Shown here one piece after another: positions 1 to 7,533 of a stretch of 11,165 nt of DNA; position 1 is the first letter of the stretch, and every line of letters begins with the position of its first letter. The stretch is from NCBI GenBank assembly GCA_021295675.1, contig JAGWBY010000024.1, positions 27,085 through 38,249 of the forward strand, written 5' to 3'. The notes under the pieces are model-generated. The model ran no database searches, was not told where the DNA came from, and saw only the letters and a list, made by a program, of their open reading frames with translations. The position numbers and the translations under genes were made by a program. The DNA is from Candidatus Latescibacterota bacterium (lineage in GTDB: Bacteria > Latescibacterota > UBA2968 > UBA8231).

Positions 1-113
1 TGAATCGCTCCCGAACACCGCAATGAGTCATAGCGCGTCATCGCCTCCTTGACACGCTGCGATAGTACCTTTCATTCACGCCCTTCATTCTTCCTTATCT
101 CTCAGAGGGCATC
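1..113 (+). promoter_or_regulatory. Upstream region of dapA with Shine-Dalgarno site
   Basis: No gene is visible in these 113 bases. A Shine-Dalgarno sequence, AGAGGG at 104-109, lies four bases before the dapA ATG and decides that start. TTGACA at 49-54 matches the -35 consensus perfectly, but the bases 16-18 further on (TTCATTC) are a poor -10, so the promoter call is weak. No operator or riboswitch is recognisable. The region is cut by the window edge, so the upstream neighbour is unknown. Confidence 0.4.
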
Positions 114-1004
114 ATGTCACAGGCAATAAATGATTTGAGGGGCAGCTTGGTCGCCTTGGTGACGCCGATGACGGCAGCGGGGGCCATCGACTGGGCGGCG
201 CTGGACGGCTTGGTGGATTGGCACTTGGAGGCCGGAACGCATGGTATTGTGCCGGTGGGTACCACCGGTGAATCGGCCACGCTGACTCACGCCGAGCAAA
301 AACAAGTGATCGCAGCCGTGGTGCGTCGGGTGAATGGCCGCGTGCCAGTGGTTGCAGGTACCGGTGCCAACGCGACGGCCGAGGCCATTGAGTTTACTCG
401 GGCCGCGCAGGGCGACGGTGCCAACTATTGTCTATCGGTTACGCCGTACTACAACAAGCCGACTCAGGAGGGTCTTTACCGGCACTACTGCGCTATCGCC
501 GAGGCTGTGGATTTGCCGATGGTCCTCTACAATGTGCCGCCGCGTACGGCGTGCGACATGCAGGCCGCGACTGTGGCCCGATTGTCTGCTGTCGATTCGA
601 TCGTCGGCATCAAGGAGGCGTGTGGCGATCCCAGCCGCGTCGCCGAGATCAAGGCGCTGGTGTCCGACGACTTCGTCCTGCTGTCCGGCGAGGACGCGCA
701 GACGCTCACTATGGCGGGTTACGGTGCCGTTGGGGCGATTTCGGTGACCGCCAACGTCTTGCCGGCGGCCATGGCAGAGTTCTGTCAAGCATTCGTCGAT
801 GGCGACGACAAGGCCCGCGCGTTGGATGCCAAGTTGCAGCCGATTCACGAGGCCCTGTTTATGGAGACGAGCCCCATCCCAACCAAGTGGGCGCTCAATG
901 CTATGGGTAGGATTGACGTTGGCATTCGTCTGCCGCTAGTGGAATTAACGGAACCTGTGCAGATCGAATTACGCAAACGACTGGAGACTTTGGGCGCGCT
1001 TTAG
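114..1004 (+). CDS. dapA: 4-hydroxy-tetrahydrodipicolinate synthase (DapA)
   Basis: This cytoplasmic class-I aldolase condenses pyruvate with aspartate semialdehyde in the first committed step of the diaminopimelate/lysine pathway. At 296 residues it is full length for the family and a single (beta/alpha)8 barrel. Visible landmarks are GTTGES with Thr50/Thr51, TPYYNKPTQEG with the catalytic Tyr113, LYNVPPRT with Tyr139 and Arg144, the Schiff-base Lys167 in GIKEA, and SGEDA near residue 197. These fit DapA better than the related N-acetylneuraminate lyases or KDG aldolases. The ATG follows AGAGGG at a good distance. No other lysine gene is adjacent, and the next two rightward reading frames are unrelated, so it is probably transcribed on its own. 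The frame is intact and its GC is in line with most of the window. Confidence 0.96.
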   Translation: MSQAINDLRGSLVALVTPMTAAGAIDWAALDGLVDWHLEAGTHGIVPVGTTGESATLTHAEQKQVIAAVVRRVNGRVPVVAGTGANATAEAIEFTRAAQGDGANYCLSVTPYYNKPTQEGLYRHYCAIAEAVDLPMVLYNVPPRTACDMQAATVARLSAVDSIVGIKEACGDPSRVAEIKALVSDDFVLLSGEDAQTLTMAGYGAVGAISVTANVLPAAMAEFCQAFVDGDDKARALDAKLQPIHEALFMETSPIPTKWALNAMGRIDVGIRLPLVELTEPVQIELRKRLETLGAL

Positions 1005-1101
1005 CAACCACGAAGATCGTTGATCGCGAATTGATGAATCTGCGTTTATGGCGAGTTTTGGCGACGACAATCTAAACTCTGATCACAGAAGTTAGGTGCC
1101 A

Positions 1102-1263
1102 ATGTTACAAGCAGTGCTCTTCGATCTTGACGGAACTCTGTTGGATCGGCTCAACTGCCTTAGAGTGTATCTGTACGGTCAGGTCGAACGATTAACCAAT
1201 GACCTTCACGCTCTTCCATTTGGCGAATACATGGAGCGAGTTTCGGCGAACATTTCCGCATAG
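1102..1263 (+). pseudogene. N-terminal remnant of a HAD-family hydrolase
   Basis: An ATG-started frame of 53 codons begins MLQAVLFDLDGTLLDR, which is HAD motif I: the nucleophile Asp8 and the acid/base Asp10 in DxDGT. It continues into what looks like the beginning of a helical cap domain, then stops at TAG 1261-1263. Full-length HAD phosphatases run to about 200-250 residues with three further motifs (Ser/Thr, Lys, and the acidic DD/ED motif). None can follow, because the SGNH hydrolase starts 12 bases later. The fragment therefore cannot be an active phosphatase. It is most likely the leftover 5' end of a gene whose remainder was lost by deletion or replacement. A possible weak ribosome site (TTAGG) lies about ten bases upstream. 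A genuine small peptide cannot be excluded but is unlikely. Confidence 0.75.
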
Positions 1264-1275
1264 TCCGATAATGAA

Positions 1276-1881
1276 ATGACACAAGACATAAGGATCTGCT
1301 TTATTGGCGATTCATTGGTTAATGGTACCGGTGACGAGGCGGCTCTCGGGTGGGCCGGACGTCTATGTGCTATGGCCAATGAGAGTGATATACCCGTTAC
1401 CTATTACAACCTTGGCATTCGGCGAAACACGAGCAAAGATATTCTGCTGCGTTGGGAGAGCGAATGTACTCTTCGGCTGCCCGGTTTCTGCGATGGCCGC
1501 ATAGTTCTCTCATGTGGTGTCAACGATACGGTCATTGAGAATGGGAAAATGCGCGTTGATTTCGCGGAATCTTGCGCAAACGTCCGAGCGATTCTGTGCG
1601 GGGCTAAGCGATACACCGTGCTTATGGTTGGTCCACCGCCGGTTATTGACGACGAACAAAACAAAAGAATCGAAAGCCTCTCGCTTGCGTTTGCCCGCGA
1701 GACACAAGCGTTTGGCGTTCCGTACATTGACCTCTTTTCTGCGCTTTGCGCAGACGACGCCTATAAACGGGAAGTGAAAAAGAACGACGGCGCTCATCCA
1801 AGAAGTGAGGGCTATTCCAAGATGGCACGTATTGTAGGTTCGTCGCCCAGTTGGTGGTTTCATACTTTGGGGGAGTCGTAG
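1276..1881 (+). CDS. SGNH/GDSL-family hydrolase
   Basis: Predicted cytoplasmic esterase/lipase-type hydrolase of 201 residues with the SGNH blocks in order. Block I is FIGDSL with nucleophile Ser13, block II is Gly47 in YNLGIR, block III is GVND with Asn83, and block V is DGAHP with the Asp171/His174 pair. No signal peptide is visible, so a secreted lipase is unlikely; small-ester or acyl-transfer chemistry is possible but the substrate cannot be read from sequence. The start is uncertain because no good Shine-Dalgarno site precedes the ATG at 1276, and an ATG five bases earlier opens only a two-codon frame. It follows a HAD remnant by 12 bases. Base composition is low for this window: by hand count 26/60 G+C at 1501-1560 and 28/60 at 1621-1680, against 39/60 at 3661-3720. 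This suggests separate origin or recent arrival. It converges with the leftward gene that ends at 1907. Confidence 0.88.
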   Translation: MTQDIRICFIGDSLVNGTGDEAALGWAGRLCAMANESDIPVTYYNLGIRRNTSKDILLRWESECTLRLPGFCDGRIVLSCGVNDTVIENGKMRVDFAESCANVRAILCGAKRYTVLMVGPPPVIDDEQNKRIESLSLAFARETQAFGVPYIDLFSALCADDAYKREVKKNDGAHPRSEGYSKMARIVGSSPSWWFHTLGES

Positions 1882-1906
1882 CCGTCTTTAAGAAAAAATC
1901 CGCCGC

Positions 1907-3048
1907 CTAATCAATCCCCAACGCCTGATCAATCTCGGCTTGATAGCCCTCCAAATCGCCGCGCTCGATCTCGGCCAAGCTCACCGGTCGATTAAACCAC
2001 TCCGACTCAAAAATCGCCATGCAAATCGCCTGCGAGCGATAGCCGTCTAGGCCATCTACTTCGGGCGTGCCTTGCCCTCGCACGGCATCGGCGAAATCCT
2101 TTAGCTCGGTTGAAATGGGATTTTCCACTCCTTTGGGGAACAGCCGCTCGCGCTCGTCCTCGGCGAGGCTGTTTTGATACGCCTCGATCAATGCCTCGTT
2201 AGACGTGTTCGTGCCGGTGCGCGTCCACAGCCCGCTTTCCCAGTCGATGCAGCCCTCGCTGCCGTAGAGGACGCGCTTGCTGAAATCCTGCCCTGGCGCT
2301 GAACCTTGCCAAGTCCACTGCACCACTGCGCCGCCGTCGAAGTCGATCAGCGCCATAGCGCAGTCCTCCACATCCACCGGCCAAGCTCCCTCGCGCTCGA
2401 CCGGCTCGTCGTAGCGATACGGCTCAAAGCTGTGCGCCCGCGCCACCACCTGCCGCGCTTCAGTGCCCAAGTGATAGCGGAACAAATCGGCAAAATGCAC
2501 GCCTCCGTCGAGAATCCAGCCGGCTCCGGCGTCGCGCTTGAAGTTGCGCCAGCCCCACTTGCCCAACCGCAAGCCCGCTTCCAGCCAGTAGAAGGTGCGC
2601 GGCTGGCCCAAGATCTGGCTCGCTCCTGCGGCGAGCGGCGATAGTTTTCGGCTACGGCGAGCTGACAGCGGTTATCCACGGCCGCATTGAGTATTTTGCG
2701 GCCGGCGCGCAGGGTGATCGCCAGCGGCTTTTCGATGATCACGTGCTTGCCCGCCTCTAGGCAGGTTACGGCGAGAATGTGGTGTTGCGAATGCAGAGCA
2801 CAGATGTCCACTGCGTCTAGATCCTCCACGTGTGTGAGCATCCTCTCTACGTCGGTATAGATCTCCGGCTTGTGCTTCTGGAACTCGGCGATCTCGTCGG
2901 CCCGCTGTTGCGCCTGCGCCTCCACTAAGTCGCAACAGGCCACCACTTGTATATCGTCAATCCCGGCCTGCGCTAGCTCTTCCAAGCCACGCACGTGCGC
3001 CCCGGCCATGCCTCCACAGCCCACGAGGGCCAACTGCAACTGTTCCAT
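1907..3048 (-). pseudogene. Gfo/Idh/MocA-family oxidoreductase, frame broken
   Basis: NAD(P)-dependent dehydrogenase family acting on sugars, inositols and similar polyols; substrate unknown here. The 5' part (3048 to about 2620) holds the Rossmann fold: VGCGGMAGAH at residues 9-18, and the family motif EKP at residues 106-108, then AENYRRSPQERA. The 3' part, in another frame from about 2617 to the stop at 1907, starts SQILGQPRTFYWLEAG and contains DGGVHFADLF, the C-terminal substrate-domain motif with its Asp/His pair. The change of frame lies at about 2612-2625. It needs one net base added, but the distance between ENYRR and GQPR is shorter than I expect for the family by perhaps seven or eight residues, so a short out-of-frame deletion fits better. 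The start is firm: AGGAG lies just upstream, overlapping the stop of the hydrolase gene 12 bases away, which suggests translational coupling. It may be an assembly error rather than true decay. Confidence 0.88.
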
Positions 3049-3060
3049 TGTGTATTTCTC

Positions 3061-4950
3061 CTATGTTGGAATAATCGGCAACACCACGTGCGACGCCTTC
3101 GCCGCGTTGTGGTGAATTCTGTTGTCCGCTCCTTGCCGTCGTCGCTCCTGGCCGATGGGATCACCGGTGTTGGGATTGACATCGAAGCGGGGGAAGTTCG
3201 AGCTGGAAATATCGAGGCGGATCTGATGCCCGGCGGCGAACACATTGCTCGTCGGATAGAGAGTAATCGTCAGTTTGGCGACCTCGCCCGGCGCTAGCAA
3301 CTCGCCCTTTTCGCGCCCGTTGCGGTAGCGCAAGCGCGCGATGCTGTCGGTCAGGTTGAGCGCGTAGCCATGCGGGTACCAGCGACTCGGTGGATAGCAA
3401 TCGATCAGCTTGGCGGTAAAGTCCGTATCCGGCGCTGACGACGAGGCCCATAACTGCACCTCAATCGGCCCAGTCACCTCCACGTCCTCAGCCAGCGGCT
3501 CCGTGGTAAAGACCAACACATCTGGTCGCGAGCCCAGCGGTAGATAGGGCGGCGCACAGCCGTAAAACTCCGGCCCTTCCACCTGATCGAACCCGCCCGG
3601 CACCATCAAATGCTCCACCCGCGCCCGCCACGGCGCATTGGCGGAAGTGCCCACGCCCGGCGGCAGCGGGCCGATCTCGGAAAGCGAGGAGACATTGCCG
3701 CCAATGGAGGGCACCGGATTGGCCGGGTCGAAGCGATAGACTGTATCGCCGCCGTCCGCATCAGGCTCTTCCGGCGACAAGGTGCCGTCGCCGTGCAGAT
3801 AGTACTTGGTATAGTTCGTCCGGGCTAGCGGCCATTCGGCTTCGTCGCGCCAATGTCCGCCGTGGAAAAGCCGGCCGCTACTGGTGCGATAGCCCCCGCC
3901 GCCACCCATGGCGAAGATCCGCACGGTCGGCGCGTTTGCCTCGCCGTTATCAACGCCCTTGAGCGCCCAGTCGAAGTAGCGCAGATGCAGGTCGCGGAAG
4001 TCGTCTAGCGCCGAGTCTTCGCCGAATTCTACGTCGCCGGCAAAGCTTTGCTCCAGCGTTTGCGTCCCGTGCGTCCACGGTCCCATGAGCATCCGCACTG
4101 GCCCCTGCTTGCGCGCTGCTAGCCCCTCGTAGTTTTTGCACGTCGAGCGCGTGTACGAATCGTACCAGCCCCCGATGATCAGAATCGGTACATCCGGGAA
4201 GTCGTCCCAAAAGAGCGCTGGCGCGTAACTGGGGTGCTGCCAGTACTCGTCGTAGTCGGCCTTGGTCAGCAAGTCCAGTGCCCACTGCTGGTAGGGCGGC
4301 ACCAATTTGAGCTGGGTCTGTCCCTGGCGGAGCGGCATCCGCGTGAGCCAGTCGGCAAAGGCTGGCGCGCCTATGTTTAGAGCTGCGTCAACTGCTGGGT
4401 CGGCTTTTAGCGCGCGTTGGGTATTAGCTGCCGAATGCCAAAACGCCCACGCCAAAAATCGCAACTCCAGCGCACCTCCGTGCCGCACCGAAGACTCGTG
4501 TGCGTCGGCTCCGCTCATGTTGACCACCATGGCCTTGAGGTTGGTCGGCCCCAACGCCGCCATGGCCGTCTGCGTCCAGCCCGACCACGAAGTCCCCCAC
4601 GACCCCACCTTGCCGTTGCTCCACGGCTGCTGGTCGATCCACTGCAAGGCGTCGTATCCGTCCTCGGCCTCGGGCAGGAGAAAATTCACATCCCCCTCGG
4701 ACTGGAACGTGCCTCGGCAGTCTTGATAGACGGCCACGTACCCGCGCTGGGCGAAAAACCGGCCGTAGCTGCCGTTGCGCTCCACGTCGCTTTTGTCGTA
4801 AGGCGTGCGGTGGAAGACTGCGGGGAACTTGCCGGGTAGGGGTTGACCATCGCGGGCGGGGAGGTACAGGTCGGTCGCCAAGCGGACGCCGTCGCGCATG
4901 GGGACCATTACGTCGCGTTTTATTATTAAGTCGTAAAGGCCGTCGGCCAT
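3061..4950 (-). CDS. CocE/NonD family X-Pro dipeptidyl-peptidase-like serine hydrolase
   Basis: An alpha/beta hydrolase of 629 residues in the family that includes cocaine esterase CocE, glutaryl-7-ACA acylase and X-Pro dipeptidyl peptidases; it cleaves ester or amide bonds. The N-terminal half carries MVPMRDGVRLATDLYLP, the oxyanion-type Tyr75 in YQDCRG, and GTSWSG (119-124) with nucleophile Ser121. Asp264 in GGWYDSY and His294 in GPWTHG complete the triad. The C-terminal half is the jelly-roll-like domain typical of the family, ending in the characteristic RLDISSSNFPRFD and SHVVLPIIPT. A start further upstream at 4980 is possible, but the ATG at 4950 is preceded by AAGGA at a good distance and gives the normal N terminus MADGLYDL. 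I see no clear signal peptide, so it is probably cytoplasmic. It is the only intact gene among its catabolic neighbours between 1907 and 7096. Substrate cannot be assigned. Confidence 0.93.
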   Translation of the reverse strand: MADGLYDLIIKRDVMVPMRDGVRLATDLYLPARDGQPLPGKFPAVFHRTPYDKSDVERNGSYGRFFAQRGYVAVYQDCRGTFQSEGDVNFLLPEAEDGYDALQWIDQQPWSNGKVGSWGTSWSGWTQTAMAALGPTNLKAMVVNMSGADAHESSVRHGGALELRFLAWAFWHSAANTQRALKADPAVDAALNIGAPAFADWLTRMPLRQGQTQLKLVPPYQQWALDLLTKADYDEYWQHPSYAPALFWDDFPDVPILIIGGWYDSYTRSTCKNYEGLAARKQGPVRMLMGPWTHGTQTLEQSFAGDVEFGEDSALDDFRDLHLRYFDWALKGVDNGEANAPTVRIFAMGGGGGYRTSSGRLFHGGHWRDEAEWPLARTNYTKYYLHGDGTLSPEEPDADGGDTVYRFDPANPVPSIGGNVSSLSEIGPLPPGVGTSANAPWRARVEHLMVPGGFDQVEGPEFYGCAPPYLPLGSRPDVLVFTTEPLAEDVEVTGPIEVQLWASSSAPDTDFTAKLIDCYPPSRWYPHGYALNLTDSIARLRYRNGREKGELLAPGEVAKLTITLYPTSNVFAAGHQIRLDISSSNFPRFDVNPNTGDPIGQERRRQGADNRIHHNAAKASHVVLPIIPT

Positions 4951-5033
4951 AGCGTTATTCCTTGTTTTACTCTGCGGCACTAGCCCGCGAGGTCATGCGG
5001 CGCTTGGTGCTGCAATGAAATATGTCATCCAAC

Positions 5034-5994
5034 CTATCTGCCCGCTTGGCTTGGCCCCTTATACGGTCTTCCAAACGGCAAGCCAAACGGCTCTTCATAC
5101 GGCCGGAACGGCACCATATCGGCAATCTCCTGAAGCTGGGTGAGGACATCCGCCGGCAGCGGCCCCGCTTCCACCGCGCGCACATTCTGTTCCACTTCCT
5201 CCACCGATCGCGCTCCCATCAAGACCGTGGAGATTTGCGGGGTTGCCACCATCATGCGGAGCGCAGCCTCCGGCAGCGACAGTCCGATTTCATCTAGAAA
5301 GGCGTAAAGCCGCTGAAACTGTTGCTGGCGCGGCGGGCTCAGCCACGGCGCCCCGGTTTCTATTTCGGGGTAGCTCCGCGATAGGGCACCCTGTTGCAGC
5401 GGCGAGCCGATGATAAGGCCCATATTCTGTCGCTCGGCTTCGGGGAAGATGGCGATTGAACGCCGTCAAGACGACATCGTAGTTGCCCGTTGCCATAATG
5501 AGCGGAAGCTGATAAGCGGTGGTGCCGCCGAGTCCGGTGAAGCGGATGATTCTCTCCGCTTTCAGTTCTTCCAACAGATCGCAGACGGGGCCGTGGAATT
5601 TGTCGTAGTCCGTCCACCAATCGTACTGACCGGGACGGTCTGGCTCGTGTACCAATAGGACATCAATATAATCGCGTTTGAGTAAGCGCAGGCTTTCATC
5701 GACCGACTGCCGCAGGAGATATTTATCTTGTGGATTAAACGGCTGCGGTCGGCCGCCGAGTTTTGTCGCGAGGAAGTACGGCTGCGTCACATCTTCGAGC
5801 GCGATGCCCAAAACCTCTTCGCTGTCGCGGTAGTTGGGTGCTGTATCCACGTAATTTACGCCCAGTTCGAGGGCGCGGTGGACGGTGCGGCATGCTTCAT
5901 CGCGCCCACGGGCACCCGCGCTGGAGACGTACAGGCCGCCCATGCCCAGCACACCAACTTCGAGGCCCGTGCGGCCAAGCGTTCGCTTTTCCAT
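5034..5994 (-). pseudogene. Aldo/keto reductase, frame broken
   Basis: NAD(P)H-dependent aldo/keto reductase of the group that includes D-threo-aldose/L-fucose dehydrogenases, a (beta/alpha)8 barrel. The 5' frame gives KRTLGRTGLEVGVLGMGGL and the full catalytic tetrad Asp50, Tyr55, Lys78 and His116 (VDTAPNY, ATKLGG, LLVHEPD). It runs correctly to VVLTAFNRH. The 3' frame resumes at IFPEAERQNMGLIIGSPLQQG and continues through MGARSVEEVEQN, the cofactor-binding end, to the stop at 5034. The frame change at about 5445-5457 needs two net bases added. The stretch usually seen between TAFN and PEAE (roughly a dozen residues, often containing LLWREAER) is missing, so a deletion of some 35 bases is likelier than a point indel. 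The ATG follows GGGGAA and lies 14 bases after the upstream dehydrogenase stop, so the two genes are probably co-transcribed. If the break is real, the barrel is destroyed. Confidence 0.88.
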
Positions 5995-6008
5995 GTTTGT
6001 TCCCCATT

Positions 6009-7096
6009 TTACTCTGAGGGCACCAGCCGCAAAATCCGCCCTGGGTCTTCTACCGCGAGATAGATCGCGCCGTCCGGCCCGGTTTGCACGTCGCGCATCC
6101 GCGACTCGCCTTGGTACGCGATCTCGTCGTGTACTACTTCTGTGCCCGCCAAGCGCAGCCGGTGCAGGCGGTTGAAGCGCAGCGAGGTTACCAGCAGGTC
6201 GTTTTGCCAGTTGCCGAAGTGCTCGCCGGTGTAAAAGTCAATGCCGCAGACCGCTATCGACGGCACCCAATAGGTTTGCGGCTGCTCCATGCCGTCGGTG
6301 TGGGTTTGGTCGGTGATGGGCGTGCCGTCGTAGTTGATGCCGTAGGTAATGGCCGGCCAGCCGTAGTTTAGGCCGCGCTGTACGAGGTTGAGCTCGTCGC
6401 CGCCCTTGGGGCCGTGCTCGGCCGCCCACAGTTGGTCGGTCTCTGGGTGCATGGCCATGCCTTGGGGGTTGCGATGGCCATAGGACCAGATCGACGCAAT
6501 GGCTCCGTTGCTGCCGACGAAGGTCGTGCAAGCGGTGGATTTTGCCGTTGGGTAGTTTCACGTTCTGGGCAAGGGGCCGCTGGCCGCGGTCGCCGATCGC
6601 ATGGTACAGATAGCCTTCGCGGTCAAAGACGATGCGCGAGCCGTAGTGGTGAGAGTGCCGAGTGTAGAATTGATCTGGGACGCGATGAATCATTTCTACA
6701 TCGACCAACTCTTCGTCTTGCAGCCGTCCGCGGCTGATGGCCGTATAGCTCAACATGCCGCCTAGCGGCCCGGGCAGCGGATCGGAGTAACTGAGGTAAA
6801 TCCAGCCGGTCTCCGCGTACTGGGGATGCAAGGTCACATCCATCAGCCCGCCCTGTCCCTTGGCGAGCACCTTGGGCACGCCGTCGATGGGCGGCGAGAC
6901 CGCGCCGTCGGTGCCGACGATGCGCAGTCGTCCCTCGCGCTCGGTGACCAGCAAACGTCCATCGGGCAGAAAAGCGAGGCCCCACGGCACGCCCAAGCCG
7001 GTGGCGAAGGTCTTGTTCCTCGGATTGGACGATCTGTTGGGCTGAGGTGTTTGCGGCAAAAGCGAGAGTGCAGACTAGATAGATGCTGTATCGCAT
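6009..7096 (-). pseudogene. PQQ-dependent sugar dehydrogenase (GSDH family), two frame breaks
   Basis: Periplasmic glucose/sorbosone dehydrogenase-type six-bladed propeller that oxidises aldoses with PQQ and passes electrons to a carrier. The ATG at 7096 opens a good signal peptide, MRYSIYLVCTLAFAANTSA, with cleavage likely before QQ. The frame then changes at about 7010-7035 into FATGLGVPWGLAFLPDG. This second frame contains HYGSRIVFD, with His near 6648 in the expected place for the catalytic base, and GDRGQ...NGKIHRLHD. At about 6518-6530 it changes again into FVGSNGAIASIWSYGHRNPQG, then EHGPKGGDELN and NYGWPAITYG, ending at 6009. At the second break the DGxxPADN-like segment normally following RLHD is absent, about seven or eight residues, so a short deletion is likely. 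Each break needs two net bases added or one removed. The cytochrome c gene just upstream is the probable redox partner. Either real decay or assembly error. Confidence 0.88.
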
Positions 7097-7189
7097 GTCT
7101 TTTTTTAAACCTTTGGTTAGATAGTTATCCCATAAATGCCAGTGCCTATACCCGCAGCGACGGCAAGACCAAGGGGAACCGGTGGGGGA

Positions 7190-7525
7190 TTAATGGGATT
7201 GTGCGCGCTCGGCTTCCCGCATCAGGCGCACCAACGCGTCGATTTGGGTTGTGTCCATCACTGCGCCAAACCCGGGCATGCCGTCCTCGGGAAAGATAGC
7301 CGCGTTGCTTGCGCCGTAATCCCAGCGGCCGTCGATCAAGCTGCTAGCCATGCCCCCGTCCATAGCGGGTCCGTGGCAATCGGCACAGTAGTAGGCGTAG
7401 TGGGCTGTCGCCGTGGCCGTGGTTAGCGGCTTTGCTGGCGGAGACTGCCGGTTCCAACCGCCGCAGCAAACCATGCTCAGGGACAGGCTGCAAAAGAATG
7501 CGCGTCGCCATGCGCTAGCGGTCAT
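7190..7525 (-). CDS. Small c-type cytochrome, probable lipoprotein
   Basis: A 111-residue class-I cytochrome c. The N terminus is basic then hydrophobic (AWRRAFFCSLSLSMVCCGG), an export signal ending in Cys20/Cys21, which loosely resembles a lipobox, so anchoring in the membrane facing the periplasm is likely. Haem attachment is CADCH at residues 47-51, followed by GPAMDGG, and the distal ligand is probably Met83 in GMPGFG. The length is right for a monohaem carrier. It begins eight bases after the aminotransferase stop, with only a weak ribosome site, so translation may be coupled. It precedes the PQQ-type dehydrogenase by 93 bases, and its likely role is to take electrons from that enzyme. 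A second frame overlapping its 3' end encodes a hydrophobic tail and raises the possibility of a lost membrane anchor. Confidence 0.88.
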   Translation of the reverse strand: MTASAWRRAFFCSLSLSMVCCGGWNRQSPPAKPLTTATATAHYAYYCADCHGPAMDGGMASSLIDGRWDYGASNAAIFPEDGMPGFGAVMDTTQIDALVRLMREAERAQSH

Positions 7526-7533
7526 GCGGGATA

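Noticed and set aside
1882..1906. Possible bidirectional terminator between the convergent SGNH and Gfo/Idh/MocA genes
   Set aside because: An A/T-run is present (AAAAAA near 1890-1895) but I find no stable stem on either side of it.
2609..2611. TTG as a start codon for a separate downstream dehydrogenase gene
   Set aside because: The residues that follow are the interior of a Gfo/Idh/MocA protein whose N-terminal half lies immediately upstream in another frame, so this is one broken gene, not two.
4951..4980. Longer N terminus for the CocE/NonD hydrolase
   Set aside because: The extension is not family-like, and the AAGGA ribosome site lies within it, correctly spaced for the ATG at 4950.
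4965..4988. Short resemblance to 6007-6030 (both begin TTTTACTCTG and read on the minus strand as the end of a frame)
   Set aside because: Only about ten bases match exactly before the alignment drifts; too short to claim a duplicated gene end.
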